From JAUNKE01 sp041784625 (lineage in GTDB: Bacteria > Bacillota > Clostridia > Peptostreptococcales > Filifactoraceae), in contig JBHBDS010000127.1 of the NCBI GenBank assembly GCA_041784625.1, positions 1 through 9,372 on the forward strand: DNA of 9,372 nt. Reading direction: 5' to 3'. A program made the translations under genes and the position numbers. A model generated the notes under the pieces. The model was not told where the DNA came from. It saw only the letters and a list, made by a program, of their open reading frames with translations, and made no database searches. This document shows positions 1-5,962 of the stretch, piece after piece. The stretch's first letter is position 1; each line of letters begins with the position of its first letter.

Positions 1-22
1 CATGAAAAACGATAAAAATGAA

Positions 23-49
23 ATTTTTGCACAATAATATTGCAAAAAT
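23..49. repeat. Perfect 9-bp inverted repeat upstream of the first promoter
   Basis: The arms ATTTTTGCA (23-31) and TGCAAAAAT (41-49) are perfect reverse complements around a 9-base spacer. The right arm ends two bases before the -35 hexamer of the promoter at 52-80. That position fits a regulator binding site (an operator or activator site). The stem is AT-rich with only two G:C pairs and no clean T tract follows it, so a terminator for an upstream gene is less likely. No known regulator box is recognised. Confidence 0.45.
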
Positions 50-51
50 AC

Positions 52-80
52 TTGAAAAAAGAAAATTTGCGTGGTAATAT
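52..80 (+). promoter_or_regulatory. Sigma-A-type promoter for the TRAP transporter cluster
   Basis: The -35 hexamer is TTGAAA (52-57) and the -10 hexamer is TAATAT (75-80), separated by 17 bases. A TG at 72-73, one base before the -10, makes it an extended -10 promoter. Transcription would begin near base 87, leaving an untranslated leader of about 70 bases before the start codon at 159. It is the best promoter-like element upstream of the solute receptor gene and is probably the main promoter of the whole transporter cluster. Confidence 0.7.
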
Positions 81-95
81 ATCCTCATTCAAGAC

Positions 96-143
96 GGAAC
101 ACATGCAATACATATCAATTATCTGAAAAATATACCGTGTTCC
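96..143 (+). promoter_or_regulatory. Leader dyad just upstream of the receptor ribosome binding site
   Basis: GGAACAC (96-102) and GTGTTCC (137-143) are perfect 7-base reverse complements, 34 bases apart. They lie in the predicted leader. The right arm ends three bases before the GAGGAGG ribosome binding site (147-153). In RNA this could fold and affect ribosome access or message stability; in DNA it could be two half-sites of an operator. No known riboswitch class is recognised. Confidence 0.35.
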
Positions 144-158
144 AAAGAGGAGGAAACG

Positions 159-1160
159 ATGAAAAGACTATCGAAAAAAATGATGGCATTATTTTCTGCA
201 AGCGTGATGATTCTTTCGCTTGTTGGTTGTGGTGGAAGTTCTAGCGGCTCGTCGAGCACCAGTGGACTGACAAACAATGGTGAATATGTTTTTGCAACGG
301 GCGGAACATCGGGTACATACTATCCGCTAGGTGGAGCGATTGCAACGATCGTCAATAACAAAAACAAAGAAGCAGGTTTCAACATCACAGCGAACTCCAC
401 GGGAGCGTCCAAAGAGAATGTAATGCTGATTTCCAAAGATGAAGCGGATTTTGCGATTGTGCAAAACGACGTGGCAGATTATGCACAAAATGGTGAAGTG
501 CTTTTTGATTCGCCAGTGAGCGGATTGGCAACGGTAGCATCGGTTTATCCTGAAGTAGTGCAAGTGGTTGTTGCAGCAGACAGCGGAATCAATTCCATTA
601 GCGACCTCAAAGGCAAAAAAGTTTCGATCGGCGATGCAGGCTCTGGCGTGGAGGCAAATGCGCTTCAAGTGCTCGCTGCGTATGGACTCAGCGTCGATGA
701 TATCAAAGTGAATCGACTTTCGTTCAAAGAAAGTGGAGGAGCGTTCAAAGACGGTGCGCTGGATGCGTTTTTTGTGACAGCGGGCGTACCAAACACGGCG
801 ATCACGGAGCTTGCAATCACAAGATCGCTCAAGCTCATCAACATCGATGGCGCTGAGGCAGAAAAGCTGATTGCAGACTATCCTTTCTATACCAATATCA
901 CAATCCCGAAAGATGTGTACAAAACGGCAGAAGACATCCAAACGATTGCAGTTCGTGCAATTATCATCTGTCGTGATGATCTCAATGAGAATGAAGTGTA
1001 TCTGTTCACTAAAGCGCTCTATGAAAGTCTCGACGAGCTCGGTAATGCGCACGCAAAAGGCAAAGAGTTCAAGCTCGATGAAGCGGTGGATGGCGTGACC
1101 GTTCCTCTTCACCCAGGCGCAGAAAAATATTTCAAAGAAGCGGGTGTGATTGGGTCGTAA
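159..1160 (+). CDS. TAXI-family TRAP transporter solute receptor, lipoprotein
   Basis: This is the extracellular solute-binding component of a TRAP transporter of the TAXI family. It captures a substrate and delivers it to the fused permease encoded at 2160-4142. The 333-residue length is typical of the family. The N-terminus is basic, then hydrophobic, and ends in the lipobox LVGC. Cys24 would be lipidated, anchoring the protein to the outer face of the membrane. A Ser/Gly-rich linker (about residues 25-36) follows. The family hallmark TGGTSGTYYPLG is at residues 47-58, and STGAS (80-84) and FAIVQNDVADYA (98-109) match the conserved ligand-binding region. The start is fixed by GAGGAGG at 147-153, five bases before the ATG. 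Family members have been linked to carboxylates such as glutamate or 2-oxoglutarate, but the substrate cannot be inferred here. The family call is secure. Confidence 0.95.
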   Translation: MKRLSKKMMALFSASVMILSLVGCGGSSSGSSSTSGLTNNGEYVFATGGTSGTYYPLGGAIATIVNNKNKEAGFNITANSTGASKENVMLISKDEADFAIVQNDVADYAQNGEVLFDSPVSGLATVASVYPEVVQVVVAADSGINSISDLKGKKVSIGDAGSGVEANALQVLAAYGLSVDDIKVNRLSFKESGGAFKDGALDAFFVTAGVPNTAITELAITRSLKLINIDGAEAEKLIADYPFYTNITIPKDVYKTAEDIQTIAVRAIIICRDDLNENEVYLFTKALYESLDELGNAHAKGKEFKLDEAVDGVTVPLHPGAEKYFKEAGVIGS

Positions 1161-1413
1161 GTATTCAACATAATTGACTTTTATGCAGAAATTGCAAAAT
1201 TTCCTTTGGAATCAATGCAAACATAAGAGAAAAGCAGACTGTGGGAGAGATTTGTTCGCAGCGCAAAGAATAGTATCTCACTTTCGTTTTGCGAAAAATG
1301 TGTGTAAGAATTTTGCAATGAAAAACTTTCTAATACAAGTACGAGTCAAATGAAATGAGTATTGAAAATTTGAAGTGTTGATCGGATTCAAGCGATCCCA
1401 TGCAATAAATATT
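1161..1413 (+). other. Long structured spacer between receptor and DUF1850 genes
   Basis: About 250 AT-rich bases with no convincing gene, promoter or terminator. Three short hairpins can be drawn. GAAATT/AATTTC with a GCAA loop spans 1188-1203, 28 bases after the receptor stop codon. TTTCG/CGAAA spans 1282-1296. GATCG/CGATC spans 1380-1397, just before the ATG at 1414. None is followed by a T tract. They could act as message-stabilising or processing structures that let the receptor be made in excess over the membrane components, which is common for binding-protein transporters. That role is inference. Confidence 0.3.
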
Positions 1414-1938
1414 ATGGAAACAAAAAATAGTTTTATAAAAAATATTCGGCGAGGGCTATTAGCCCTTTCCGCTTTGTTGGCAGTATCCCTTTTGGCAATC
1501 TTTTTTGTGCCAACGACCGACGCGATTGTACTCACGGGGGATCAGAGCGTGTTGACAAAAATTCCGATCAAGAATGAAATTTTTTTTGAGGTAGAATTTC
1601 GACATTCGGTCAATCGAGGTTTGGTCATCGAGCGCTATGAAGTGGACACGGCGGACAGCAGTCTTGCACTCATCACAGGATGGTTCGAGAGCTACGGCGC
1701 AGGGATGATGGATACCGTCGGCGAGGGGATGAAGATGTCAGAGGATCGAGGGATGCTTCGGATTGATTTTTCGCCGCAAAAAACAAGCCAAGTCGTGTAT
1801 CGTTCGGCTGGAATTGCTGGCCATAGAATTTTGTATGGCGACAAAGTTTTTCTCGTTCATGAACGCTGGGGCGAGCAGTCGATCCAAATTTCGGTCGGCA
1901 AGATGAATTTGTTTGAAAGATACTTGTGGTATAGGTAG
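1414..1938 (+). CDS. DUF1850 domain protein, TRAP-TAXI accessory, membrane-anchored
   Basis: A small protein (174 residues from this ATG) found as an accessory gene in many TAXI-type TRAP clusters; its biochemical role is not known to me. A single hydrophobic segment (about residues 14-33, after a basic stretch KNIRR) would anchor it in the membrane or act as a signal peptide, placing the rest outside the cell. The DUF1850 pattern is visible: EFRHSVNRGLVIERYEVD (residues 61-78), with the conserved HSV and E-x-Y, then FESYGAGM (91-98). Its place between receptor and permease genes supports the call. The start is uncertain. A GTG at 1375 would add 13 residues, and neither start has a strong ribosome binding site. 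I prefer 1414 because it gives an ordinary signal-anchor N-terminus. The weak initiation signal may mean it is made in small amounts. Confidence 0.82.
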   Translation: METKNSFIKNIRRGLLALSALLAVSLLAIFFVPTTDAIVLTGDQSVLTKIPIKNEIFFEVEFRHSVNRGLVIERYEVDTADSSLALITGWFESYGAGMMDTVGEGMKMSEDRGMLRIDFSPQKTSQVVYRSAGIAGHRILYGDKVFLVHERWGEQSIQISVGKMNLFERYLWYR

Positions 1939-2092
1939 AAAATGGTAGTTCAAAATAGAAAATAATAGAAAGAAAATAAATTCCGAAAAGATAACTACTG
2001 AAGGAGTTGACAAGGGGGATCAATAGCAAACTCGATGCATTGATTTTGGGGTAGAATTTGCTAAGGAATTTTTCAATTTATTTTTTTATTCG

Positions 2093-2128
2093 TTCAGCAA
2101 ACTGCCGATAACTTAGGATTTTGCTGAA
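2093..2128 (+). repeat. Perfect 9-bp inverted repeat upstream of the permease gene
   Basis: TTCAGCAAA (2093-2101) and TTTGCTGAA (2120-2128) are perfect reverse complements with an 18-base spacer. They lie in the 221-base gap between the DUF1850 and permease genes and end 20 bases before the permease ribosome binding site. No T tract follows on the + strand, so it is not a standard terminator. A T-rich stretch (2071-2090) precedes it. It could be an RNA stem affecting permease translation or message processing, or a protein-binding dyad. The rest of this gap is AT-rich with no gene. Confidence 0.45.
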
Positions 2129-2159
2129 ATAAATTTTGGTCAGAATATGGAGGGAAGCG

Positions 2160-4142
2160 ATGAGCAACAATCAAGAGTTTCAAAAAAATGAAATCCCTCA
2201 ATTTGAGGGACAGCTTTCGGAAAAGGAAAGAGAAGAGCTGATTCAGCGACTGGACAAGGAATCTTCTTACCGAAAGTTGTCGGGAGTATGGAAAAAAATT
2301 ACGACGGTTATTTTGCTGTGCTTTACACTTTTCCAAATGTATACGGCGATGATTCCGACGATTCCAGCGCAACAGCTACGTATGACGCATTTGGGATTTG
2401 TTATTGTGCTGGCGTTTTTGCTTTTTCCAGCGACGATGAAAGGCAGTCGAGAAAAAATAGCGATACTCGACTATGTTTTTGCGGCGCTTTTTCTCGGAGT
2501 CGTCAGTTATTATCTAATCAACTATGAAGCGATCATTGGCCGCTCTGGAATGTATAATCAGACGGATGTGATTGTTGGTATCATTGGCATCATTTTGGTG
2601 ATGGAGGCTTGTCGCAGAGTGGTGGGCTTGCCGATTGTGGTGATTGCAGCGGCATTTATTTTGTACGCATACTTTGGAAGAAGTATGCCAGGACTACTCA
2701 CTCATCGTGGCTATTCGATTGAGCGTATTGCGACGCATTTATTCTACACAACCGAGGGAATTATCGGGCTGCCGATTGGTACGGCGGCAACTTATATTTT
2801 CTTGTTCATCCTTTTTGGTTCTTTTTTGGAAAAAACAGGCATCGGGCAATTTTTTATCGACGCAGCGAATGCGATTGCAGGTTGGGCAGCAGGAGGGCCA
2901 GCAAAAGTTGCGGTGCTTACTTCGGCGCTTCAAGGAACGATTTCGGGCTCATCGGTGTCCAATACGGTTTCGACGGGATCATTTACCATTCCGCTGATGA
3001 AGTCGCTCGGCTACAAACCAGAGTTTGCGGCAGCGGTTGAGGCAGCAGCGTCCACTGGCGGACAGATTATGCCACCGATTATGGGTGCGGCGGCATTTTT
3101 GATTGCGGAAACGGTCGGCGTTCCATATCTTGAAGTAGCAAAAGCGGCGATCATTCCAGCGATATTGTACTTCACTGGAATTTGGATTATGATTCATCTT
3201 GAGGCAAAAAAACTCGGACTGGTCGGACTGCCAAAAGAATCTTTGCCGAAGCTCGGACCGATTTTCAAAGAGCGAGGACATCTGATTCTTCCGCTCATCG
3301 TGATTATCGTGTTGCTCGGAATGGATATGACACCGACTTACGCAGCGTTTTGTGGAATCATCGCATCGATTATTGCACCATATTTGAGAAAGAGCACGCA
3401 TGTTCCTGTGAGCGATCTTTTTGAGGCACTCATCAACGGCGCTAGAAATATTCTCGGCGTATCCTGCGCATGTGGCGTGGCAGGAATTATCGTTGGCGTG
3501 GTGACGTTGACAGGGCTTGGACTCAAACTTGGCGGCGGACTTGTCGCAGCAGCGGGCGGAAATATTATGTTGACATTGTTCTTCACGATGATCACATCGC
3601 TCGTTCTTGGAATGGGTGTGCCAACGACAGCAAATTATCTTATCACTTCGACCATCGCAGCACCGATCGTTATGCAGCTTGGCGTTCCGATGTTGGCGGC
3701 GCATTTGTTTGCATTTTACTTCGGAATTTTGGCAGATATCACACCACCAGTTGCGCTCGCAGCTTATGCAGGATCGGCAATCGCAAAAGGGAATCCGTTC
3801 AAAGCGGGCGTCCAAGCGACAAAACTCGCGATTGCAGCCTTCATTATTCCTTATATTTTTGTGTTCTCTCCAGCGGTAATCTGGATTGACGCAACACCGC
3901 TGCTCATCATCCGAATCATTATTACGGCGCTGATTGGGATGATCGGAATTGCAGCAGGAATGACGGGATGGTTCAGCACCAGAGCAAATGTGCTCGAGCG
4001 AATTTTGTTCATCGCAGCAGGGCTGATGCTGATTGACCCGAGCTTTATGACCGACGTGATCGGAATCGGCGGCATTTCGCTTCTCGCAGCGTACCAGCGT
4101 TTTTATAAAGAAAAAAAAGTCGCTGCAGCTCAATCGGCGTAG
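2160..4142 (+). CDS. TRAP transporter fused permease (DctQ-DctM), TAXI type
   Basis: This is the integral membrane part of the transporter and moves the solute captured by the receptor into the cell, typically driven by a Na+ or H+ gradient. The 660-residue length fits fused permeases of TAXI systems. A charged cytoplasmic N-terminus (about residues 1-45) is followed by several hydrophobic segments to about residue 180 (DctQ-like small subunit), then the large DctM-like part. DctM hallmarks are clear: SGSSVSNT (262-269), GQIMPPIMG (301-309), GMGVPTTANYL (484-494) and ADITPPVALAAYAG (525-538). These are the two pseudo-symmetric halves that form the substrate and ion sites. The C-terminus is short and lysine-rich. 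The start is set by GGAGG (2149-2153), six bases before ATG 2160; an upstream TTG at 2136 would overlap this site and is rejected. No key motif appears missing. Substrate specificity cannot be read. Confidence 0.95.
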   Translation: MSNNQEFQKNEIPQFEGQLSEKEREELIQRLDKESSYRKLSGVWKKITTVILLCFTLFQMYTAMIPTIPAQQLRMTHLGFVIVLAFLLFPATMKGSREKIAILDYVFAALFLGVVSYYLINYEAIIGRSGMYNQTDVIVGIIGIILVMEACRRVVGLPIVVIAAAFILYAYFGRSMPGLLTHRGYSIERIATHLFYTTEGIIGLPIGTAATYIFLFILFGSFLEKTGIGQFFIDAANAIAGWAAGGPAKVAVLTSALQGTISGSSVSNTVSTGSFTIPLMKSLGYKPEFAAAVEAAASTGGQIMPPIMGAAAFLIAETVGVPYLEVAKAAIIPAILYFTGIWIMIHLEAKKLGLVGLPKESLPKLGPIFKERGHLILPLIVIIVLLGMDMTPTYAAFCGIIASIIAPYLRKSTHVPVSDLFEALINGARNILGVSCACGVAGIIVGVVTLTGLGLKLGGGLVAAAGGNIMLTLFFTMITSLVLGMGVPTTANYLITSTIAAPIVMQLGVPMLAAHLFAFYFGILADITPPVALAAYAGSAIAKGNPFKAGVQATKLAIAAFIIPYIFVFSPAVIWIDATPLLIIRIIITALIGMIGIAAGMTGWFSTRANVLERILFIAAGLMLIDPSFMTDVIGIGGISLLAAYQRFYKEKKVAAAQSA

Positions 4143-4234
4143 TAATATCAAAGATCGATAGAAGAAACCTGCCACAACAAAACATTTGTTGCGCTTCGTT
4201 ACAGAATATTATTATATCAACACATGAAGATATT

Positions 4235-4263
4235 TTCAAAAAAAAGATCAGTAAAAATATAAT
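4235..4263 (+). promoter_or_regulatory. Promoter-like element upstream of the 4305-4340 terminator
   Basis: TTCAAA (4235-4240) is separated by 17 bases from a perfect TATAAT (4258-4263). If active, transcription would start near 4270 and meet the terminator at 4305-4340, giving an RNA of roughly 70 bases. The surrounding DNA is very AT-rich, so a chance match is possible. Confidence 0.35.
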
Positions 4264-4265
4264 AA

Positions 4266-4293
4266 TCTGCGGAGAGAACGAAACAACCGCAGA
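4266..4293 (+). repeat. 7-bp inverted repeat in the gap after the permease gene
   Basis: TCTGCGG (4266-4272) and CCGCAGA (4287-4293) are perfect reverse complements with a 14-base loop. This is the most GC-rich stem in the gap, but no T tract follows. In read-through messages from the permease gene it could protect the 3' end. In a transcript starting near 4270 only part of the left arm would be included. Confidence 0.4.
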
Positions 4294-4304
4294 GCATATC
4301 AGAG

Positions 4305-4340
4305 AAAGGCTCTTTGGAGAAAACCCATCGAGTCTTTTTT
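4305..4340 (+). terminator. Probable intrinsic terminator of the TRAP cluster
   Basis: AAAGGCTC (4305-4312) pairs with GAGTCTTT (4330-4337) over 8 bp with one G:U pair. The 17-base loop can be tightened by an inner TGG/CCA pairing. The right arm runs into a T6 tract (4335-4340). It is the first structure after the permease stop codon with a proper T tract, so it likely ends the transporter transcript and insulates the following lipoprotein gene. Confidence 0.6.
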
Positions 4341-4424
4341 ATGGAGAATTTTTTGTGATGCTGTATCAAAAGTTGGTGCAGAGTTGCTGCAAGGCAAGAT
4401 ATTTCGGATGGTATGCCCTAAATA

Positions 4425-4433
4425 TGATATAAT
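4425..4433 (+). promoter_or_regulatory. Extended -10 promoter for the duplicated-domain lipoprotein gene
   Basis: TGA-TATAAT: a consensus -10 hexamer (4428-4433) preceded by the TG of an extended -10 (4425-4426). No good -35 hexamer is found 16-19 bases upstream; the nearest is TTCGGA at 4403-4408. Extended -10 promoters tolerate a weak -35. Transcription would begin near 4440, leaving a leader of about 35 bases that contains the AAAGGAG ribosome binding site. Confidence 0.6.
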
Positions 4434-4475
4434 GAAATAAAGAGGGAGTCTTGTATGTGATGAAAGGAGCTTGAA

Positions 4476-5720
4476 ATGAAAGAGATGATAAAGAATTATG
4501 AAACGACAAATCGACAAAAAAACATTCGACTTGTTTCACTCGCAAAATTTTCTTTGGTGATGAGCATCCTTTTACTCGGATTACTTTTTGCTGGCTGTAG
4601 CGAAAAATTGCCGATGACAGAATTTCCTCTCAAGAAAGAAATCATAGAGGAAAATTTGAGCGAATGGAAGGAAGGTTACCAAGTACTTTTGGAAGGGGAA
4701 AATGTCTCGGACGGCTACGAGGTTTCTGTGTATAAACTCTATAATCCGAGCAATAATATGTTTCTCAGCGCAAGTCTAAATACCATTGCCAAGGACGATT
4801 ATCGCAGGCTAGCGATATCATTTATGCATTCATCAAATCCCGAGGCAATTACTGGCGATGAAATGGAGAAGGCGATCGAATTTGCAACCAAGCTGTATGG
4901 AGGATTTAGCAACGAACAGGCGATTGTGTCAGCTTTCAAAAAAGAATATCCACACACCAATTCGACCGTCTATGACATGGATCATAGCTCCATCAACGAC
5001 CCATCCGTAATCATGTATCTTAACAAGAGTTCGACAGTCTGGGAAAAGGAGATTGAAGGTCAGCATGTTAAAATCAACGTTCATCAGCCAAACTCCGATA
5101 AATATAAGGAGAGTCTATTTGCTATCATTATCGAGTCGGAAAAGCTACAGCTGAACAAGCCGCTGTCAATTCCAGAGTATCCGCTTGCAACGGAGCTCAT
5201 TCAAGCGGAGATGGACAAATGGAAAGATGGCTATGCCGTGCGTGAAGAAAATTGGCCAGCGGTGGAAGGCGCAGAGATAAAGCACCATATTATTGCGAAG
5301 CCTGATGATGACCGTTTCTTCTTGGTGGGAATAAATTCAATCCTCAAGGGCGATGACCGCGCGCTATTTTGCACCTTTATCCCGAACGACAACGAGCATG
5401 CGACGAATGGAAATGATATCAAACTTGCCATTCTTTTTGCGACAAGACTCTACGGAGGCTTCAGTAATCAATATGCTATTTTGCAACGCTTCGAGGAGGA
5501 GTATCCAGCTCAAAATACGATTGTGAGTGAATTGAGGGGTGATACTACAACAGCAACGGGTCAGCGTCCAATAAAGACATACACTACTTGGGAAACCAAA
5601 ATTGAGAATATCGATGTAAGAATTATGCTTGCACAATTTGGGTCTGGCGAGCCGTCAGAAAATCTAACATACATTATGATTGCTCCAAACATAGAGGAGT
5701 TCTTAAAACCGAATAAATAA
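4476..5720 (+). CDS. Uncharacterised lipoprotein with two diverged copies of one domain
   Basis: A 414-residue secreted, lipid-anchored protein of a family I do not recognise. After a long polar N-terminus (1-25), a hydrophobic segment ends in the lipobox LFAGC, predicting lipidation at Cys41. The mature part is two copies of one domain, about residues 48-220 and 234-404, offset by about 185 residues. Matching blocks are EFPLKKEIIEENLSEWKEGY with EYPLATELIQAEMDKWKDGY, FATKLYGGFSN with FATRLYGGFSN, FKKEYP with FEEEYP, and TVWEKEIEGQHVKI with TTWETKIENIDVRI. The copies differ strongly at DNA level, so the duplication is old. The second copy ends near the C-terminus. AAAGGAG (4463-4469) lies just before the ATG and supports this start. 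The gene has its own promoter and terminator, so it is probably expressed alone. Function is unknown; a cell-surface binding or envelope role is only a guess from its location. Confidence 0.88.
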   Translation: MKEMIKNYETTNRQKNIRLVSLAKFSLVMSILLLGLLFAGCSEKLPMTEFPLKKEIIEENLSEWKEGYQVLLEGENVSDGYEVSVYKLYNPSNNMFLSASLNTIAKDDYRRLAISFMHSSNPEAITGDEMEKAIEFATKLYGGFSNEQAIVSAFKKEYPHTNSTVYDMDHSSINDPSVIMYLNKSSTVWEKEIEGQHVKINVHQPNSDKYKESLFAIIIESEKLQLNKPLSIPEYPLATELIQAEMDKWKDGYAVREENWPAVEGAEIKHHIIAKPDDDRFFLVGINSILKGDDRALFCTFIPNDNEHATNGNDIKLAILFATRLYGGFSNQYAILQRFEEEYPAQNTIVSELRGDTTTATGQRPIKTYTTWETKIENIDVRIMLAQFGSGEPSENLTYIMIAPNIEEFLKPNK

Positions 5721-5735
5721 TCAAAGTAAGATAAG

Positions 5736-5768
5736 AAGGTAGCTTTTGACAAGAGGGCTACCTTTTTT
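5736..5768 (+). terminator. Intrinsic terminator after the lipoprotein gene
   Basis: AAGGTAGC (5736-5743) and GCTACCTT (5757-5764) form a perfect 8-bp stem, and the right arm continues into T6 (5763-5768). The loop can form an inner CTTTT/AAGAG stem. It begins 16 bases after the lipoprotein stop codon. It is the clearest terminator in the window and separates the lipoprotein gene from addB. Confidence 0.85.
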
Positions 5769-5777
5769 GACGCACCC

Positions 5778-5807
5778 TTAGACGAAGTGCATGGATTGTG
5801 GTAAACT
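5778..5807 (+). promoter_or_regulatory. Possible promoter for addB
   Basis: TTAGAC (5778-5783) and TAAACT (5802-5807) are 18 bases apart, with TG at 5799-5800 giving an extended -10. Both hexamers are imperfect. A promoter is expected between the terminator at 5768 and the addB start at 5963, and this is the best match seen. It would leave a leader of about 150 bases. Confidence 0.3.
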
Positions 5808-5962
5808 AGAGTTGGACTTTGTAACAAGAGAATAGGCAGAATAATTGAAGCAAAGTTATTCAACAGAGCTAATGGGAACCGTAGAGTTGTCATACATAAA
5901 AAGATTGAAAAATTCGATAGACCGTTTGGAGTATTGCTTTGGAAGGGTCATTTGGAGGGCTT

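Larger units (their letters stand above)
4143..4475 (+). other. Non-coding gap of 333 bases with hairpins, terminator and promoters
   Basis: AT-rich spacer with no convincing gene. In order it holds: a perfect 7-bp hairpin with a 3-base loop (CAACAAA 4175-4181, TTTGTTG 4185-4191) and no T tract; a promoter-like element (4235-4263); a 7-bp hairpin (4266-4293); a terminator with T6 (4305-4340); and the extended -10 promoter for the lipoprotein gene (4425-4433). Only tiny open frames exist, such as 24 codons at 4358-4432, which lacks a proper ribosome binding site. Confidence 0.6.

Noticed and set aside
102..110. CATGCAATA shared by the receptor leader and the DUF1850 upstream region (1399-1407)
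   Set aside because: A nine-base match in AT-rich DNA with no symmetry or fixed spacing to a promoter is easily chance.
327..1112. 261-codon minus-strand open frame opposite the solute receptor
   Set aside because: It is a shadow of the receptor gene: unusual composition, no ribosome binding site, no recognisable motif.
2007..2012. Perfect TTGACA suggesting a promoter before the permease gene
   Set aside because: No acceptable -10 hexamer lies 16-19 bases downstream; the nearest, TAGAAT at 2052-2057, is 39 bases away.
2136..2159. Upstream TTG start adding 8 residues to the permease
   Set aside because: The added codons overlap the GGAGG ribosome binding site that serves ATG 2160, and the TTG has no ribosome binding site of its own.
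2979..4175. 398-codon open frame on the minus strand, opposite the permease gene
   Set aside because: The product is rich in Cys, His, Arg and Asn with no domain sense. The + strand frame is a textbook TRAP permease, and the codon bias of such genes often leaves long antisense frames open.
4175..4191. Perfect 7-bp hairpin with 3-base loop after the permease stop as a terminator
   Set aside because: The stem is AT-rich and no T tract follows; 4305-4340 is the better terminator.
4358..4432. 24-codon open frame (starts MLYQKLVQ) upstream of the lipoprotein
   Set aside because: No proper ribosome binding site, it ends within the -10 hexamer of the lipoprotein promoter, and the length is within chance expectation.
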